Notes: a model not told the origin generated them from the letters alone. A stretch of 64,000 nt of DNA from Comamonadaceae bacterium (GCA_947442105.1 CANEVH010000008.1:22859-86858), one strand, 5' to 3'; shown: positions 43,778 through 52,435, counted from the stretch's first letter. Translations and numbers: made by a program.

Positions 43778-44779
43778 TTAGCCGCGCAGGCCGGCAAAAT
43801 TGACGGCGCCCTGGGGTGCTGGCGCACAGGCATACCGCGCTTTGCTGCTGGGCACTGGCGTGGGGGCCGGACAGCAGCGGGCAATGATCTCGTCCAGGCG
43901 TTCAATCCCGGCAATTTGTCCGTCGTGCGTCACCTTGAGGCAGTCGGCATTCAGGGCCTCGCGGCAAAGCTGGCGAAACTCTGGGTCATACGCCGCCACC
44001 CCGCCGTCGCGCTGGGCCGCAATGCGCCCGAGCGTGATGCAGGCGCGGATAGTGGGCCGGCCCGTGTTGACACCCAGCGTTCTGAATTCGCGCACGATGT
44101 CCACCATGGCCGTGGACTGCTGCCAGGACAGGCCCGATTTGGACTGGGTGATGGCCACTTCGGTTTCATAGTCATGGTGCCCGACCTTGATGGTGACCAT
44201 GCGGTCTATCAGCGCGTCCCGCGTCGGGTGCGCGCCGGTGTATTCCTCTGGGTTGCTGGTAAAGATTACGCTGAAATTCGGGTGAACCGGCAGGTAAGCG
44301 TCCTCGCCGCTGGGGTCTGGAAGCGCCAGCAGACGCCGCTCCACAACGGACAGCAGCACCTTGTTGGCCTCAGGGCGCGCGTGGGTAAGGCCTTCATAAA
44401 TCAGGGTAAACCCATGCTTGCAGGCGGTGGTCAGGCGCTTGTCGCCCCACGGCTTGGAGACGGTCGCTTCCCGCTTGGGCACTGCGTCGATGTGCTTGTC
44501 GATCACTTTGATAGATCGGCAGCCCATCGGCCCGCCAATCGTGTCCGCACCGCCAAACCCGCCGTCGCCATGGATCACAATGAGCTGTCGGCCCAGCAGC
44601 GCCGCCACATGCATGGCAAGCGCGGTTTTGCCAGTGCCTGCGGGCCCGCTAAAGTGAATCGGGTAGCCAGCGCGGATGTAGTCGCGTGCCCGACCGGCTA
44701 CGCCCTGGATATAGGGTGTTTCCACAAAGTGGGGCTTTTGCTCCAGCGTGGCTACTGCCAAGTCGTCAATTGCGTTCAT
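43778..44779 (-). CDS. GvpN-like MoxR-type AAA ATPase (orphan)
   Basis: The 333-residue ATPase resembles gas-vesicle protein GvpN: FVETPYIQGVAGRARDY, AGYPIHFSGPAGTGKTALA (Walker A), a GD..F..AD.IGG loop, HGFTLIYEGLTHARPEAN, and IFTSNPEEYTGAHPTRDALIDRM. GvpN is an AAA protein needed for normal gas vesicle assembly. The Walker B region reads IYEGLT where GvpN usually has a YDEFT-type motif, so the catalytic Glu position is Gly. No other gas vesicle gene is in the window. AAGGAG nine bases upstream fixes the start, and an array of 20-bp repeats lies upstream. It might instead be a CbbQ/NorQ-like activator of an unlinked target. Confidence 0.82.
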   Translation of the reverse strand: MNAIDDLAVATLEQKPHFVETPYIQGVAGRARDYIRAGYPIHFSGPAGTGKTALAMHVAALLGRQLIVIHGDGGFGGADTIGGPMGCRSIKVIDKHIDAVPKREATVSKPWGDKRLTTACKHGFTLIYEGLTHARPEANKVLLSVVERRLLALPDPSGEDAYLPVHPNFSVIFTSNPEEYTGAHPTRDALIDRMVTIKVGHHDYETEVAITQSKSGLSWQQSTAMVDIVREFRTLGVNTGRPTIRACITLGRIAAQRDGGVAAYDPEFRQLCREALNADCLKVTHDGQIAGIERLDEIIARCCPAPTPVPSSKARYACAPAPQGAVNFAGLRG

Positions 44780-44854
44780 TGCATCCACTCCTTGATTTGC
44801 ATTGCTTGGATACGGGCGGGTCACGGCTGCGTGCTTTTGTTGGACGCAGTCCTT

Positions 44855-44914
44855 TGCGTCCCCTTGCGTATCTATGCGTCCCTTTAGGTGCCTATACGTC
44901 CCTTTGAATGTGCC
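44855..44914. repeat. Three 20-bp tandem repeats upstream of the GvpN-like gene
   Basis: Three consecutive 20-base units share TRCGTCCCYTT (TGCGTCCCCTT, TGCGTCCCTTT, TACGTCCCTTT), with a fourth partial unit on the left. The 20-21 base period suggests binding sites on one face of the helix. They lie 75-135 bases upstream of the gene start and could be operator sites or iterons. Confidence 0.7.
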
Positions 44915-45197
44915 TTGATTCTTCGTTGCCAACGCGGGCGATGGCTTGACCTAGCTCACGACTTTCTGCACTGGGCCACTCGCAGAGGTGTTGCTTTGCA
45001 AGTACCTGGGCGCCGCGGCGGTGGTGGCGGGCAGGCATGGGCCCAAGCCAATCGGGCAGTGGGAACAGTGGGCACTTGGAGGGAGGGCTTTGATGGCCAG
45101 CAAGACGTGGCGTGACAGGGGTCTTAATGCCGGTGCGCTGCGGCAAAAAACGATGTACGGTTGCCCGCATTGCGCCTAAATTCGCCGCAAACAAAAA

Positions 45198-45224
45198 AGC
45201 CCCGCTCTTGTGAAGCGAGGCTTT
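45198..45224. terminator. Bidirectional terminator, displaced tRNA-Thr 3' flank
   Basis: A nine-base-pair stem (AGCCCCGCT / AGCGAGGCT) has an A-run on the left and a T-run on the right, so it terminates both strands. The same hairpin occurs next to the intact tRNA-Thr, showing that it was duplicated with the attachment site. Confidence 0.8.
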
Positions 45225-45235
45225 TTTCATGACTG

Positions 45236-45286
45236 CATTGGTGCCGGAGAGATGAATCGAACACCCGACCTTCTCATTACGAATGA
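45236..45286. repeat. Left attachment site (displaced tRNA-Thr 3' end)
   Basis: A 51-base copy of the tRNA-Thr 3' part (CCA end through the anticodon loop) is identical to the part inside the intact tRNA. Sequence identity stops after GAATGA, where the tRNA copy continues into the D-arm but this copy does not. Confidence 0.92.
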
Positions 45287-45414
45287 TGTAGTAAACCTGT
45301 TTCCTTTTGTTGATTTGAGTAGTAAAATTTATACAAATCAATGACTTACGCGCATTTTACTGGATAAATGCGCAGTTCTCTCGTTGATTGATATTCGCCT
45401 AAATAGCGGCAAAG

Positions 45415-45435
45415 TGGCTACATGCTGGCTACATG
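45415..45435 (+). promoter_or_regulatory. Paired TGGCTACATG sites, left end (integrase arm-type candidates)
   Basis: Two copies of TGGCTACATG start 11 bases apart, one helical turn, just before the integrase gene. An identical pair with the same spacing and orientation lies next to the right attachment site. Confidence 0.65.
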
Positions 45436-45457
45436 GATTCAATGAGAAGGTCGAAAA

Positions 45458-46840
45458 ATGGCAAGACCAAAGAAGACTGACGCGCCAGAGCTGGGTAACG
45501 CGCAGGACCTGACTGCTGGCTTGATTGAGCGCCTGAAATGCCCGCCTGGGAAGACGCAAGTATTTTTACGCGACACCAAAGCGCCTGGCCTGCGCGTGCG
45601 TGCAACCGCTGCCAGTACCAAGAACCCCAAGGGCCTGAAGGCCTTTGTTTATGAGGCCAAGCTAAATCGCCAGACCATACGCCGAACCATTGGGGATGTG
45701 AGGGTGTGGGGCATTGAAGCCGCCCGCACTGAAGCGCGCCGCCTTGCCGTAGTCGTGCGAAGCGATGGCGATGACCCCCGTGAACTGGAGCGCCAGCAAA
45801 ACGCTGCCAAAGCCACCGAGCTTGCCGCTGCCACCGCCAAGGCGCAGGCCGATATAGAGCAAGCCCTTACCGTGGGCGACTTATGGCCGCGCTACCTGAC
45901 TGAGGGCAAGCCCAAGCGCAAAGACGCATGGAAGCCGGGATACAGGGCCTCACTCGACGTCATGGCTGCCCCTGGAGGCGTGCCAAAGAAGCGGGGGCAG
46001 GGCCTGACCCGACCGGGGCCGATTTACCCCCTGCTGGCGCTGGCGCTGGGCGAAGTGACAGAAGACGCGCTGCAACTCTGGTTTGAGCGCGAGGCCAAAG
46101 CGGGCAGACACCAAGCCGCGCGCGCCTTAATGATGTTTCGGGGCTTCTTGCGCTGGTGCGCTGGCCGCCCGGAGTACCGCAAGCTGATTGACCGCGATGC
46201 AGGTAAAGCACCCGCGATTCTGGAGAACCTGCCAAGCAATACCAAGCGAACCGACGCCATTGAAGCCGCCCAACTGCCCGGCTGGTGGCAAGGTGTAGAG
46301 CAACTCAACAACCGCACCGCCAGCGCCTACCTGAAGGCACTGGTGCTGACCGGCGCGCGAAAAGAAGAACTGGCCGGACTGACCTGGGCGAACGTTGATT
46401 TTCCGTGGCGCAAACTCACCATTGCCGACAAGGTAGACCAGACCCGCACCATTCCGCTAACCCCCTATCTGGCGCAACTGCTAGCCACGCTGCCACGGAT
46501 AAACGCCTTCGTGTTCGCCAGCGCCAGCAAAGCAGGCCGAATCAGTGACACCCGCGCCAGCCACGCCAAAGCCCTGCAAAGCGCCGCCATGGACGGCCTA
46601 ACCATCCACGGGCTACGCCGTTCGTTCTCGCTCTTAGGTGAAGCCGCTGGTGCGCCCGCCGGAGCCATTGCCCAAGTGATGGGGCATAAGCCGAGCGCCA
46701 CCGCCGAAGGCTACCGCCCGCGTTCTGTGGACGCCCTGCGCCCCTATTTGGAGAAGGTCGAAGCTCACATTCTGGAACAGGCTGGAGTGCGCTTCGACGC
46801 CAAGGCCACCCCTGGGGTTTTGCGTGTCGTGGGCGCTTAA
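45458..46840 (+). CDS. Tyrosine integrase of the island
   Basis: The 460-residue site-specific recombinase has an N-terminal arm-binding DUF4102-type domain (LKAFVYEAKLNRQTIRRTIGD-like region), a central core-binding domain (about 130-230) and a catalytic domain. Catalytic residues visible are Arg in TGARKEELAGLTW, the HGLRRSFS box, MGHKPSA and Tyr in AEGYRPRS. It lies 170 bases inside the left attachment repeat and its start is just after the paired TGGCTACATG sites, suggesting autoregulation. It would catalyse integration into the tRNA-Thr gene. Confidence 0.93.
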   Translation: MARPKKTDAPELGNAQDLTAGLIERLKCPPGKTQVFLRDTKAPGLRVRATAASTKNPKGLKAFVYEAKLNRQTIRRTIGDVRVWGIEAARTEARRLAVVVRSDGDDPRELERQQNAAKATELAAATAKAQADIEQALTVGDLWPRYLTEGKPKRKDAWKPGYRASLDVMAAPGGVPKKRGQGLTRPGPIYPLLALALGEVTEDALQLWFEREAKAGRHQAARALMMFRGFLRWCAGRPEYRKLIDRDAGKAPAILENLPSNTKRTDAIEAAQLPGWWQGVEQLNNRTASAYLKALVLTGARKEELAGLTWANVDFPWRKLTIADKVDQTRTIPLTPYLAQLLATLPRINAFVFASASKAGRISDTRASHAKALQSAAMDGLTIHGLRRSFSLLGEAAGAPAGAIAQVMGHKPSATAEGYRPRSVDALRPYLEKVEAHILEQAGVRFDAKATPGVLRVVGA

Positions 46841-46865
46841 CTTGTAAATCAAGGCTTAACAGTTT

Positions 46866-47144
46866 ATGATTCTCACATTCCGGCACAAAGGGCTTGAGGT
46901 GTACTTCAAGACAGGCCGCATGGCAGGCATTCAAGCCATCCACGCAAAGCGCCTGCGCGAGTTGCTAACCGCGTTGAACGTGGCCAGTGGGCCGCAAGAC
47001 CTGGGCCGACCGTCGTGGCGCCTGCACGCACTGTCTGGCGACCGCGCGGGCTTTTACGCCGTAACAGTACAGGCCAATTGGCGACTGGCTTTTAGGTTTG
47101 TCGGAACCGATGTAGAGCTATTGGATTATTTGGATTACCACTGA
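46866..47144 (+). CDS. higB: HigB-type toxin (RelE/ParE superfamily)
   Basis: The 92-residue protein carries the HigB pattern: FRHKGLEVYFKTG at the start, AKRLRELLTALNVASGPQDL, and RLHALSGDRAGFYAVTVQANWRLAFRF-type core (here cited as LHALSGDRAGFY and NWRLAFRF). These toxins are ribosome-dependent mRNA interferases. It is followed 10 bases later by its antitoxin, the toxin-first order of HigBA. It likely stabilises the element. Confidence 0.92.
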   Translation: MILTFRHKGLEVYFKTGRMAGIQAIHAKRLRELLTALNVASGPQDLGRPSWRLHALSGDRAGFYAVTVQANWRLAFRFVGTDVELLDYLDYH

Positions 47145-47154
47145 GGCACAGACC

Positions 47155-47457
47155 ATGAACATGCACAACCCCGCGCACCCTGGCGAACTGCTGACAGGCT
47201 GGCTCGATGACCTGGGCGCTAGCGTGACCGCCTTCGCCACGCACATCGGTATCAGCCGCGTGATGTTGTCGCGCGTGCTGCACGGCCACGCCGCCGTGTC
47301 TGCCGATATGGACTTACGACTGTCTGAAGCCCTGGGCACCACGCCGGGCTACTGGCTGGCGCTGCAAACCCAGCGTGATTTATGGACAGCACGCCAGACC
47401 GCCAAAGACCGCAAGCGCATCAAGCCCATGGCCGCGCCGGAATCGGTGGCGGCATAA
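47155..47457 (+). CDS. higA: HigA-type antitoxin
   Basis: A 100-residue XRE-family helix-turn-helix protein starts NPAHPGELLTGWLDDLG, with the recognition helix in FATHIGISRVMLSRVLHG and the typical SADMDLRLSEALGTTPGYWL. It neutralises HigB and represses the operon. The C-terminal basic tail is ordinary for the family. Confidence 0.93.
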   Translation: MNMHNPAHPGELLTGWLDDLGASVTAFATHIGISRVMLSRVLHGHAAVSADMDLRLSEALGTTPGYWLALQTQRDLWTARQTAKDRKRIKPMAAPESVAA

Positions 47458-47562
47458 CCGTTTTGCCCCAGCTAGGCCCGATTCGAAACCGGGCTGAATG
47501 CCAGTGCCTCCCGATGGTTGCTGGGGCACCTATTCAGGGGGAAGCGCCGGGAGGGTGCATTG

Positions 47563-48555
47563 ATGACTGAAAAACCATTCAACCGTAGTGATGCCGAATC
47601 TCTGTTGAGCCCCACTGGCACCAACAACTATTGGGTAATTGACGACCGAGGTATCTGGCCAAAAGCCAAATGGAGCCCTGCCTTAGGAACAGGGAGTCGA
47701 ATAGATTTTGAGTTTGATTCATGGCGGCCTGCTGTGATGTTTGCAAATGAACAGTTACCCCAAAGGCTAGACGACCTACCCGCATTGCCATTCCCGTTCG
47801 ACGCGCAAGACTTGGCCGCATTCATGCTGTATGGTTTTGGGGCCTTGGTGGCAGACCATTACGGTGATTGGGAGAACGGGCCAGACCAAGAAAGCCTTGG
47901 TAACTTGTCACCAATGGACTATTCAAGACGTGCCGTGAAGGAAGCCTTCGAGGCCTGCCGTGAAGCACAAAAAAACGTTGGCCCTTACCCGCTAGAGCTT
48001 GACGCCAAAGCCGACCGAGCGCGCAAGGCATACAACACTGCCAACAGTGCGGCCAATGGGCGGAAGGGTGTTTCCATTTCGAAGCCTGGCACCAACGAGT
48101 CAAAAATTAGCCGTGGGCGTGCCGTAGCTTCAACGGCTGAACTTGAATCCGAGATGGAAGCAACAGCCGAGGCAGCACGGGCAGCGCATGAGGCTTGGCT
48201 AACCGCGATGGTGCGACAGTTACTGCGACCTGCATCAATAAAGGAGCCTGCAACGTCTGCGCCTGTGGTGGCTGATGGCCCCGCATTACTGACAACAGCG
48301 CCAGCGTGGAGTCTCAAAAGGCCAAAACGATTTCAAGGTTACGGAAAACCACTGTATGACTTACTCAGGTCCGTGCACGCTGCCGGGCAACCCAAACCAA
48401 GCGCCCGCGATGTGTTGGACACATGGAAAAACAAGCCCCCGACCGATGTAGTTGAAGTCACGGACAACGGCTTGAAATATTACGATGCACGGGGCAACAC
48501 AAAACCCGCAGACTTAGAAGCCATTCGCAAAGCAATAGGACGAATGACAAAATAG
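47563..48555 (+). CDS. Island protein of unknown function
   Basis: The 330-residue protein begins MTEKPFNRSDAESLL with GGAGG eight bases upstream. It has a predicted mixed N-terminal region (TNNYWVIDDRGIWPKAKW), a central charged helical part (SRRAVKEAFEACREAQKNV; TAELESEMEATAEAARAAH) that may be coiled coil, and a C-terminal part (YDLLRSVHAAGQPKPSARDVLDTW) with helix-turn-helix-like spacing. It is cytoplasmic. I do not recognise the family; the helical stretch and position before replication genes would fit a DNA-binding or partition-like accessory. Confidence 0.65.
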   Translation: MTEKPFNRSDAESLLSPTGTNNYWVIDDRGIWPKAKWSPALGTGSRIDFEFDSWRPAVMFANEQLPQRLDDLPALPFPFDAQDLAAFMLYGFGALVADHYGDWENGPDQESLGNLSPMDYSRRAVKEAFEACREAQKNVGPYPLELDAKADRARKAYNTANSAANGRKGVSISKPGTNESKISRGRAVASTAELESEMEATAEAARAAHEAWLTAMVRQLLRPASIKEPATSAPVVADGPALLTTAPAWSLKRPKRFQGYGKPLYDLLRSVHAAGQPKPSARDVLDTWKNKPPTDVVEVTDNGLKYYDARGNTKPADLEAIRKAIGRMTK

Positions 48556-48667
48556 CGCCCGACTGCCGGACGCTAGAGCCGATTAGCGCCCGACTGCGCC
48601 GACTTCATAGGGAAAACAACCCTTAAAAATGACCATCAATGCACCGTAACAACTCAGGTGCAAATTG

Positions 48668-48928
48668 ATGGAAAACGCTACCGTAATCAACCCGGCAAGA
48701 CTTGCCAAACTAGAGGCCAAAGCGCCTCAAAACTACCCGCCGCTAGGTAGTGTCACAAAGCCCAACCTCACAACCGCCGAACTTGCTTTCTACAGCAACA
48801 TGGCCGAACAGACGTGGCGCGTGAAAGCATGCTACGACACCGCGCCTGAGGGACTTAGGCCGCTGCGAGTATGCGGAAAATTGGCATGGCCTACTGCTGG
48901 TGCAAAAAAACTGCTGGGGGTGGCGTAA
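48668..48928 (+). CDS. Small island protein, possible DNA-binding regulator/excisionase-like
   Basis: This is an 86-residue protein, MENATVINPARLAKLEAKAP..., ending in GLRPLRVCGKLAWPTAGAKKLLG. The end resembles the short helix-turn-helix tail of AlpA/excisionase-type proteins (a wing-like LAWP then a helix), but this is a weak match. It is the first gene of a tightly overlapping set: its stop shares a base with the next start. Confidence 0.5.
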   Translation: MENATVINPARLAKLEAKAPQNYPPLGSVTKPNLTTAELAFYSNMAEQTWRVKACYDTAPEGLRPLRVCGKLAWPTAGAKKLLGVA

Positions 48929-49014
48929 TGATGGCCGCCGTCATTGCGCTGGCGCTGCGCTTATGGTGTGCTGCACCTTCACGCTGGTTTAAGCGTTTGG
49001 GGGCCGCCAAATGA
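48928..49014 (+). CDS. 28-residue small protein in the replication gene cluster
   Basis: A very short frame (MMAAVIALALRLWCAAPSRW...) overlaps the previous stop by one base (TAATG) and the next start by four bases (ATGA). Such double coupling is unlikely by chance. The product is a hydrophobic helix followed by basic residues (FKRLGAAK), as in tiny membrane-associated proteins. Function unknown. Confidence 0.5.
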   Translation: MMAAVIALALRLWCAAPSRWFKRLGAAK

Positions 49015-49364
49015 AAAAACGCCCGACCCCACAAAAAGCAGAATCGAGCGCCCTGAACAGCGTAGATTTTACCGTACCTGCCCGCTTTACTGGCACTGAT
49101 AACCCGCGCCATTTGCGCACTATTCAGGCTCTGATGACGCGCCCGATAACGCGGGAACACCTTGACCAAATAGCGGGCTGCGCCAATGGCCCGGAATTGA
49201 TAGCAGAGCTGCGCCGCCGTGGGTTGAATGTGCCATGTACCCGCACCAAAAAGAAAGACCGTGACTTATTCGACTGCTGGCCTGGCGTATACCACTTCAC
49301 TCAAACAGACCGCCGCCGTGTGCTGGCATGGCTGGCTACGCGTGGGGGTGCTGGCCATGCTTAA
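49011..49364 (+). CDS. Winged-helix-like island protein
   Basis: The 117-residue basic protein includes DNPRHLRTIQALMTRPITRE, HLDQIAGCANGPELIAELRRRGL and PGVYHFTQTDRRRVLAWL. The helix-turn-helix plus wing layout (ITREHLDQIAG..NGPELIAELRRRGL) matches a small family common before primase genes of betaproteobacterial prophages. It probably binds DNA at the replication region. It overlaps the downstream replication gene by eight bases. Confidence 0.65.
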   Translation: MKKRPTPQKAESSALNSVDFTVPARFTGTDNPRHLRTIQALMTRPITREHLDQIAGCANGPELIAELRRRGLNVPCTRTKKKDRDLFDCWPGVYHFTQTDRRRVLAWLATRGGAGHA

Positions 49365-51345
49365 CGGTTGTGACGTAAACACGGCCCGCGATGCGCTGCA
49401 TTTTCTGGACCCTGGATGCGACCGCCCAACATGGCACACGATTGGCAGAGCCGGAATTGCTGCCGGGTTAACGGTTGATGAAATTGACACCTGGAGTTCA
49501 ACGGCTGCAAACTACAAGGGAACCCGCGACGTGCAAGACGCATTCCGAACCATCAAGCGCGAAGGGGGGACCGGTCCGGGTACTTTGATTCGTATGGCAC
49601 AAGATGGTGGATGGCAACAGGGCACAGAGCCGCAAAAAAGGCCAAAACAAGCGCCTACGCGCCCGATAGAGCCGCCGCGCAAGCCTGCACCGTGTATGAG
49701 TGCCGCCGAGGTCTGGGAGCGCTGTGAGCCCGCTACGCATGGGCACCCTTACATTGTCAAAAAACAAGCCGCTGGCGTGCCGCTCGACAGCCTGCGCGTG
49801 CTGCCTGCTGATGACGGTCTGATGATGCTGGGCGAACGCATGGCCGGGGCTCTGGTGGTGCCAATAATGCAACCTGATGGCGCGTTATCAAGCCTGCAAC
49901 TTATCGCGCCGCCTGATGTGGCCGAACGATTGAAGGCCAAGGGCATGAACGACAAACCGAATTTGTCGGGACATTCCTTAGGTAATGGCCGCTTTATTGT
50001 GGGTGAACTGGTGCCCGGTGGCGTGGCCTATATCTGCGAGGGCATAGGTACCGCATGGGCGTGCTGGCAGGCAAGCTATGCAACGCCCAACGCCGCCGCC
50101 GTGGTTTGTTTTGGTGCGGGCAGGGTTCGCGCTGTAGCTGCTGAATTACGCCAGCGTGACGCTATCGCCCGGCTTGTATTGGTGCCTGATGTGGGCAAGG
50201 AATCAGACGCACAAAAGATAGCCCTTGAAGTCGGTGCGCTGGTGGCGAACATGCCAGACGGTGAGCAAAACAACTTTGATGCAAACGACCTGGCACAGCG
50301 TGATGGGCTGGACGTGCTGGCCGCGCTGCTGGAAGCTGCAACAAAGCCCGCACCGCCCCCACTGGCCTTGTCGGTGGCCTTCGCTGATGAACTGCCCGAA
50401 GCCTTCACCCCGCCCGATGAACTGGTAGAAGGCGTTTTAACTGCTGGTGATGGCTCGGTTTGGTATGGCGATTCCAACACGGGCAAAACCTTTGTTCTGG
50501 TGGACTTGGCCGCGTCGGTCGCGCGTGGCGTGCCTTGGATGGGTAAGCGCACAGAGCCGGGTATGGTGGTTTATCTGGCCGCAGAAAGCCCCGCTTCGGT
50601 GCGAAGCCGCTTGCAGGCTTACCAAAAACATCACGGGGTACGGGTGCCTAACTTTGCGATTGTGCAAAGCCCGATTGACTTGTTCGACGGTGAAGCAGAC
50701 ACCGACAAGGTGATTGAAGTGGTACGCCAGTTAGAGCAACAGCGAGGCATGAAAGCCCGGCTGATTATTGGTGACACCCTGGCCCGCCTGAGTGCTGGAG
50801 CGAACGAAAACGCCGGGCAGGACATGGGGCTTGTCGTTCGACGGTTTGACCGCATTAGGAGCGAGTGCAAAACTCACTTTGCGCTGATACACCATAGCGG
50901 TAAATCTGCTGCTGCTGGTGCCCGTGGCTGGAGTGGTGTGCGTGCCGCCGTTGACACTGAAATTGAACTGAGCGATTCACCATCAGGCAAGTGCATTGAA
51001 ATCACCAAGCAACGCGACTTATCCACCAAGGGCGAACGCATTGGGTTCAAGCTGGAACCCGTGACGCTAGGACTGTCCAAATGGGGCGAGCCTGCCACTT
51101 CATGCGTAGTGGCTGCTGCTGATGCACCAGCGAAGCAGGCGGGTAAGCGCATGAGCGAATGTGATGGGGCTGTGCTTGAGTTTCTGGTGGCCCACAAAAT
51201 CGGTATCAAAAAACGCGATGTGGTGACGCACTTTGAAGGCCGATACGAAAAGGGGCCGATATACCGCGCCATGAAAGCACTGGTAACGGCTGCCGCTATC
51301 CATGAAGCTGCTGGCATGGTTTGCGCTGCTGGGGTAGCAAAGTGA
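49357..51345 (+). CDS. Phage/plasmid-type primase-helicase replication protein (Toprim + RepA-like AAA)
   Basis: The protein has 662 residues. Residues 1-60 resemble a PriCT_2 domain (NTARDALHFLDPGCDRPTWH). A Toprim-like region follows (about 130-330; VAYICEGIGTAWACW, LVLVPDVGKE). The C-terminal ATPase of the RepA/AAA_25 type has Walker A YGDSNTGKTFVL, ESPASVRSRLQAY, IIGDTLARLSAGANEN (Walker B region) and HHSGKSAAAGARGWSG. Such proteins prime and unwind phage or plasmid origins. The start is set by the overlap with the previous gene; a longer frame lies within that gene. An array of GGTAC motifs follows directly. Confidence 0.82.
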   Translation: MLNGCDVNTARDALHFLDPGCDRPTWHTIGRAGIAAGLTVDEIDTWSSTAANYKGTRDVQDAFRTIKREGGTGPGTLIRMAQDGGWQQGTEPQKRPKQAPTRPIEPPRKPAPCMSAAEVWERCEPATHGHPYIVKKQAAGVPLDSLRVLPADDGLMMLGERMAGALVVPIMQPDGALSSLQLIAPPDVAERLKAKGMNDKPNLSGHSLGNGRFIVGELVPGGVAYICEGIGTAWACWQASYATPNAAAVVCFGAGRVRAVAAELRQRDAIARLVLVPDVGKESDAQKIALEVGALVANMPDGEQNNFDANDLAQRDGLDVLAALLEAATKPAPPPLALSVAFADELPEAFTPPDELVEGVLTAGDGSVWYGDSNTGKTFVLVDLAASVARGVPWMGKRTEPGMVVYLAAESPASVRSRLQAYQKHHGVRVPNFAIVQSPIDLFDGEADTDKVIEVVRQLEQQRGMKARLIIGDTLARLSAGANENAGQDMGLVVRRFDRIRSECKTHFALIHHSGKSAAAGARGWSGVRAAVDTEIELSDSPSGKCIEITKQRDLSTKGERIGFKLEPVTLGLSKWGEPATSCVVAAADAPAKQAGKRMSECDGAVLEFLVAHKIGIKKRDVVTHFEGRYEKGPIYRAMKALVTAAAIHEAAGMVCAAGVAK

Positions 51346-51349
51346 CGCG

Positions 51350-51448
51350 GGTACAGATAGGTACAGATGGGTACACGTACCTTTTTGTACCTGAGCCAAG
51401 AAAGGTACAGATAGGTACAACACCCTTTAGGGGTGTACCTTTTGTACC
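51350..51448. repeat. Array of nine GGTAC/GTACC motifs, candidate origin or operator
   Basis: Within 100 bases directly after the replication gene stop, GGTAC occurs five times and GTACC four times, many in the wider form AGGTACAGATAGGTACA. One pair forms GGTACACGTACC. Orientation changes along the array, leaving potential hairpins. Position after a replication gene makes an iteron-type origin or a protein-binding array likely. Confidence 0.75.
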
Positions 51449-51480
51449 TAGGCTGAAAACAGGTTCGGGGAGTCAATTCC

Positions 51481-51618
51481 ATGATTGATTTATTCGGACT
51501 GGAACTACAGAAAAGCCGCGTTCACGACAAGCCCGAAGCTGCTGCGCTGGTGGAAGTCTTAAAGGCTTTGAACAATCACCCCGCCGTGGCCTGGTGCATT
51601 GCAGGCTGGTTCACCTGA
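51481..51618 (+). CDS. 45-residue island protein
   Basis: A short frame (MIDLFGLELQKSRVHDKPEA...) follows a GGGGAG ribosome site by nine bases. The product is an amphipathic helix-rich peptide (AAALVEVLKALNNHPAVAW). No family recognised. It lies just past the GGTAC array. Confidence 0.5.
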   Translation: MIDLFGLELQKSRVHDKPEAAALVEVLKALNNHPAVAWCIAGWFT

Positions 51619-51893
51619 GTGGTACAGGGTGCTGCTGGCCGGAATCTCGCGCAGGGGTAGCCGATTACCTTTGGCGCCCTTTGACAAATCGCAATAAATC
51701 TACAGCACGCCCCTAGGCTTCAATTCTAGGCTGGGGCTCCTCATTCGAGCTGTCCAAAACTTCTCTTAAGCAATGCGGGCGCAGATGCGGGGAGATGGCT
51801 AGGGGTTTGCGAATCGTTGGATAGGTGGGCCAAGTGGCCGCATTGAGCGCGTGCTGCCTTTGGACTTGAAAAAGGTCTGCACTTTGTCGAGCG

Positions 51894-52334
51894 TTACTGG
51901 CCGAACTTTTCGCGACAAACCCGCATGCCCTGAAAAACGCCTTGCGATGTGGGCGCTTTGGCAGCATCGGTCTGACATGACTCATAGCGCCATTGGTCGA
52001 TGGGGCCGAGTTTGGGTTTTGCTTTTTCAGATGGCCACTGAATGCACAGATTTGATGCAAGCTGCCCTTTGTCCATTTGAGGGTAGTACACCCGATGAAT
52101 CACATTCAGAGCCGATTCGTCACTCAACCCGGCGAGTTCCGGAAGTTTCTGTCTTGCTTCAGCCAATTTGCTGCGACCATCGGGGGAACAAACATTTTTC
52201 TGTTGTTCAAGGCGCTGCATTACGGCGTCGTAGTCAAACGTGTCGGCTGCCTGAACGGTGTGGGTTTTTTTTGAGCTTTGCCCCCAAGCCCCCAGCGCCA
52301 CACACGCCATCGCTGCAACCCAAATCCGTTTCAT
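51894..52334 (-). CDS. Small secreted protein with three or more Cys
   Basis: The 146-residue protein has a signal peptide (MKRIWVAAMACVALGAWGQ) and a mature domain with Cys in KNVCSPDG, ASNLCIQWP, YESCQTD and MRVCREKFGQ, which could form two disulfides. It is periplasmic or secreted. AGAGG five bases upstream supports the start. It is the second of two small secreted-protein genes on this strand, 101 bases after the first. An immunity or envelope role is possible, but I do not recognise the family. Confidence 0.65.
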   Translation of the reverse strand: MKRIWVAAMACVALGAWGQSSKKTHTVQAADTFDYDAVMQRLEQQKNVCSPDGRSKLAEARQKLPELAGLSDESALNVIHRVYYPQMDKGQLASNLCIQWPSEKAKPKLGPIDQWRYESCQTDAAKAPTSQGVFQGMRVCREKFGQ

Positions 52335-52435
52335 AGTTACCTCTGTTAAAACAGCCTTCAATCGCATTTGTAAGTTGGATGCAAAGCCATCATCACTGCA
52401 TCGACTGCCGGTTTTTTAAGCATTGAGGGATTGCT

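Noticed and set aside
43727..44887. 386-codon plus-strand frame over the GvpN-like gene
   Set aside because: It is the shadow of the GvpN-like gene, which has clear ATPase motifs and a ribosome site on the other strand.
51713..52060. 115-codon minus-strand frame overlapping the secreted-protein gene
   Set aside because: It lacks a ribosome site and overlaps a gene with a signal peptide and better start.
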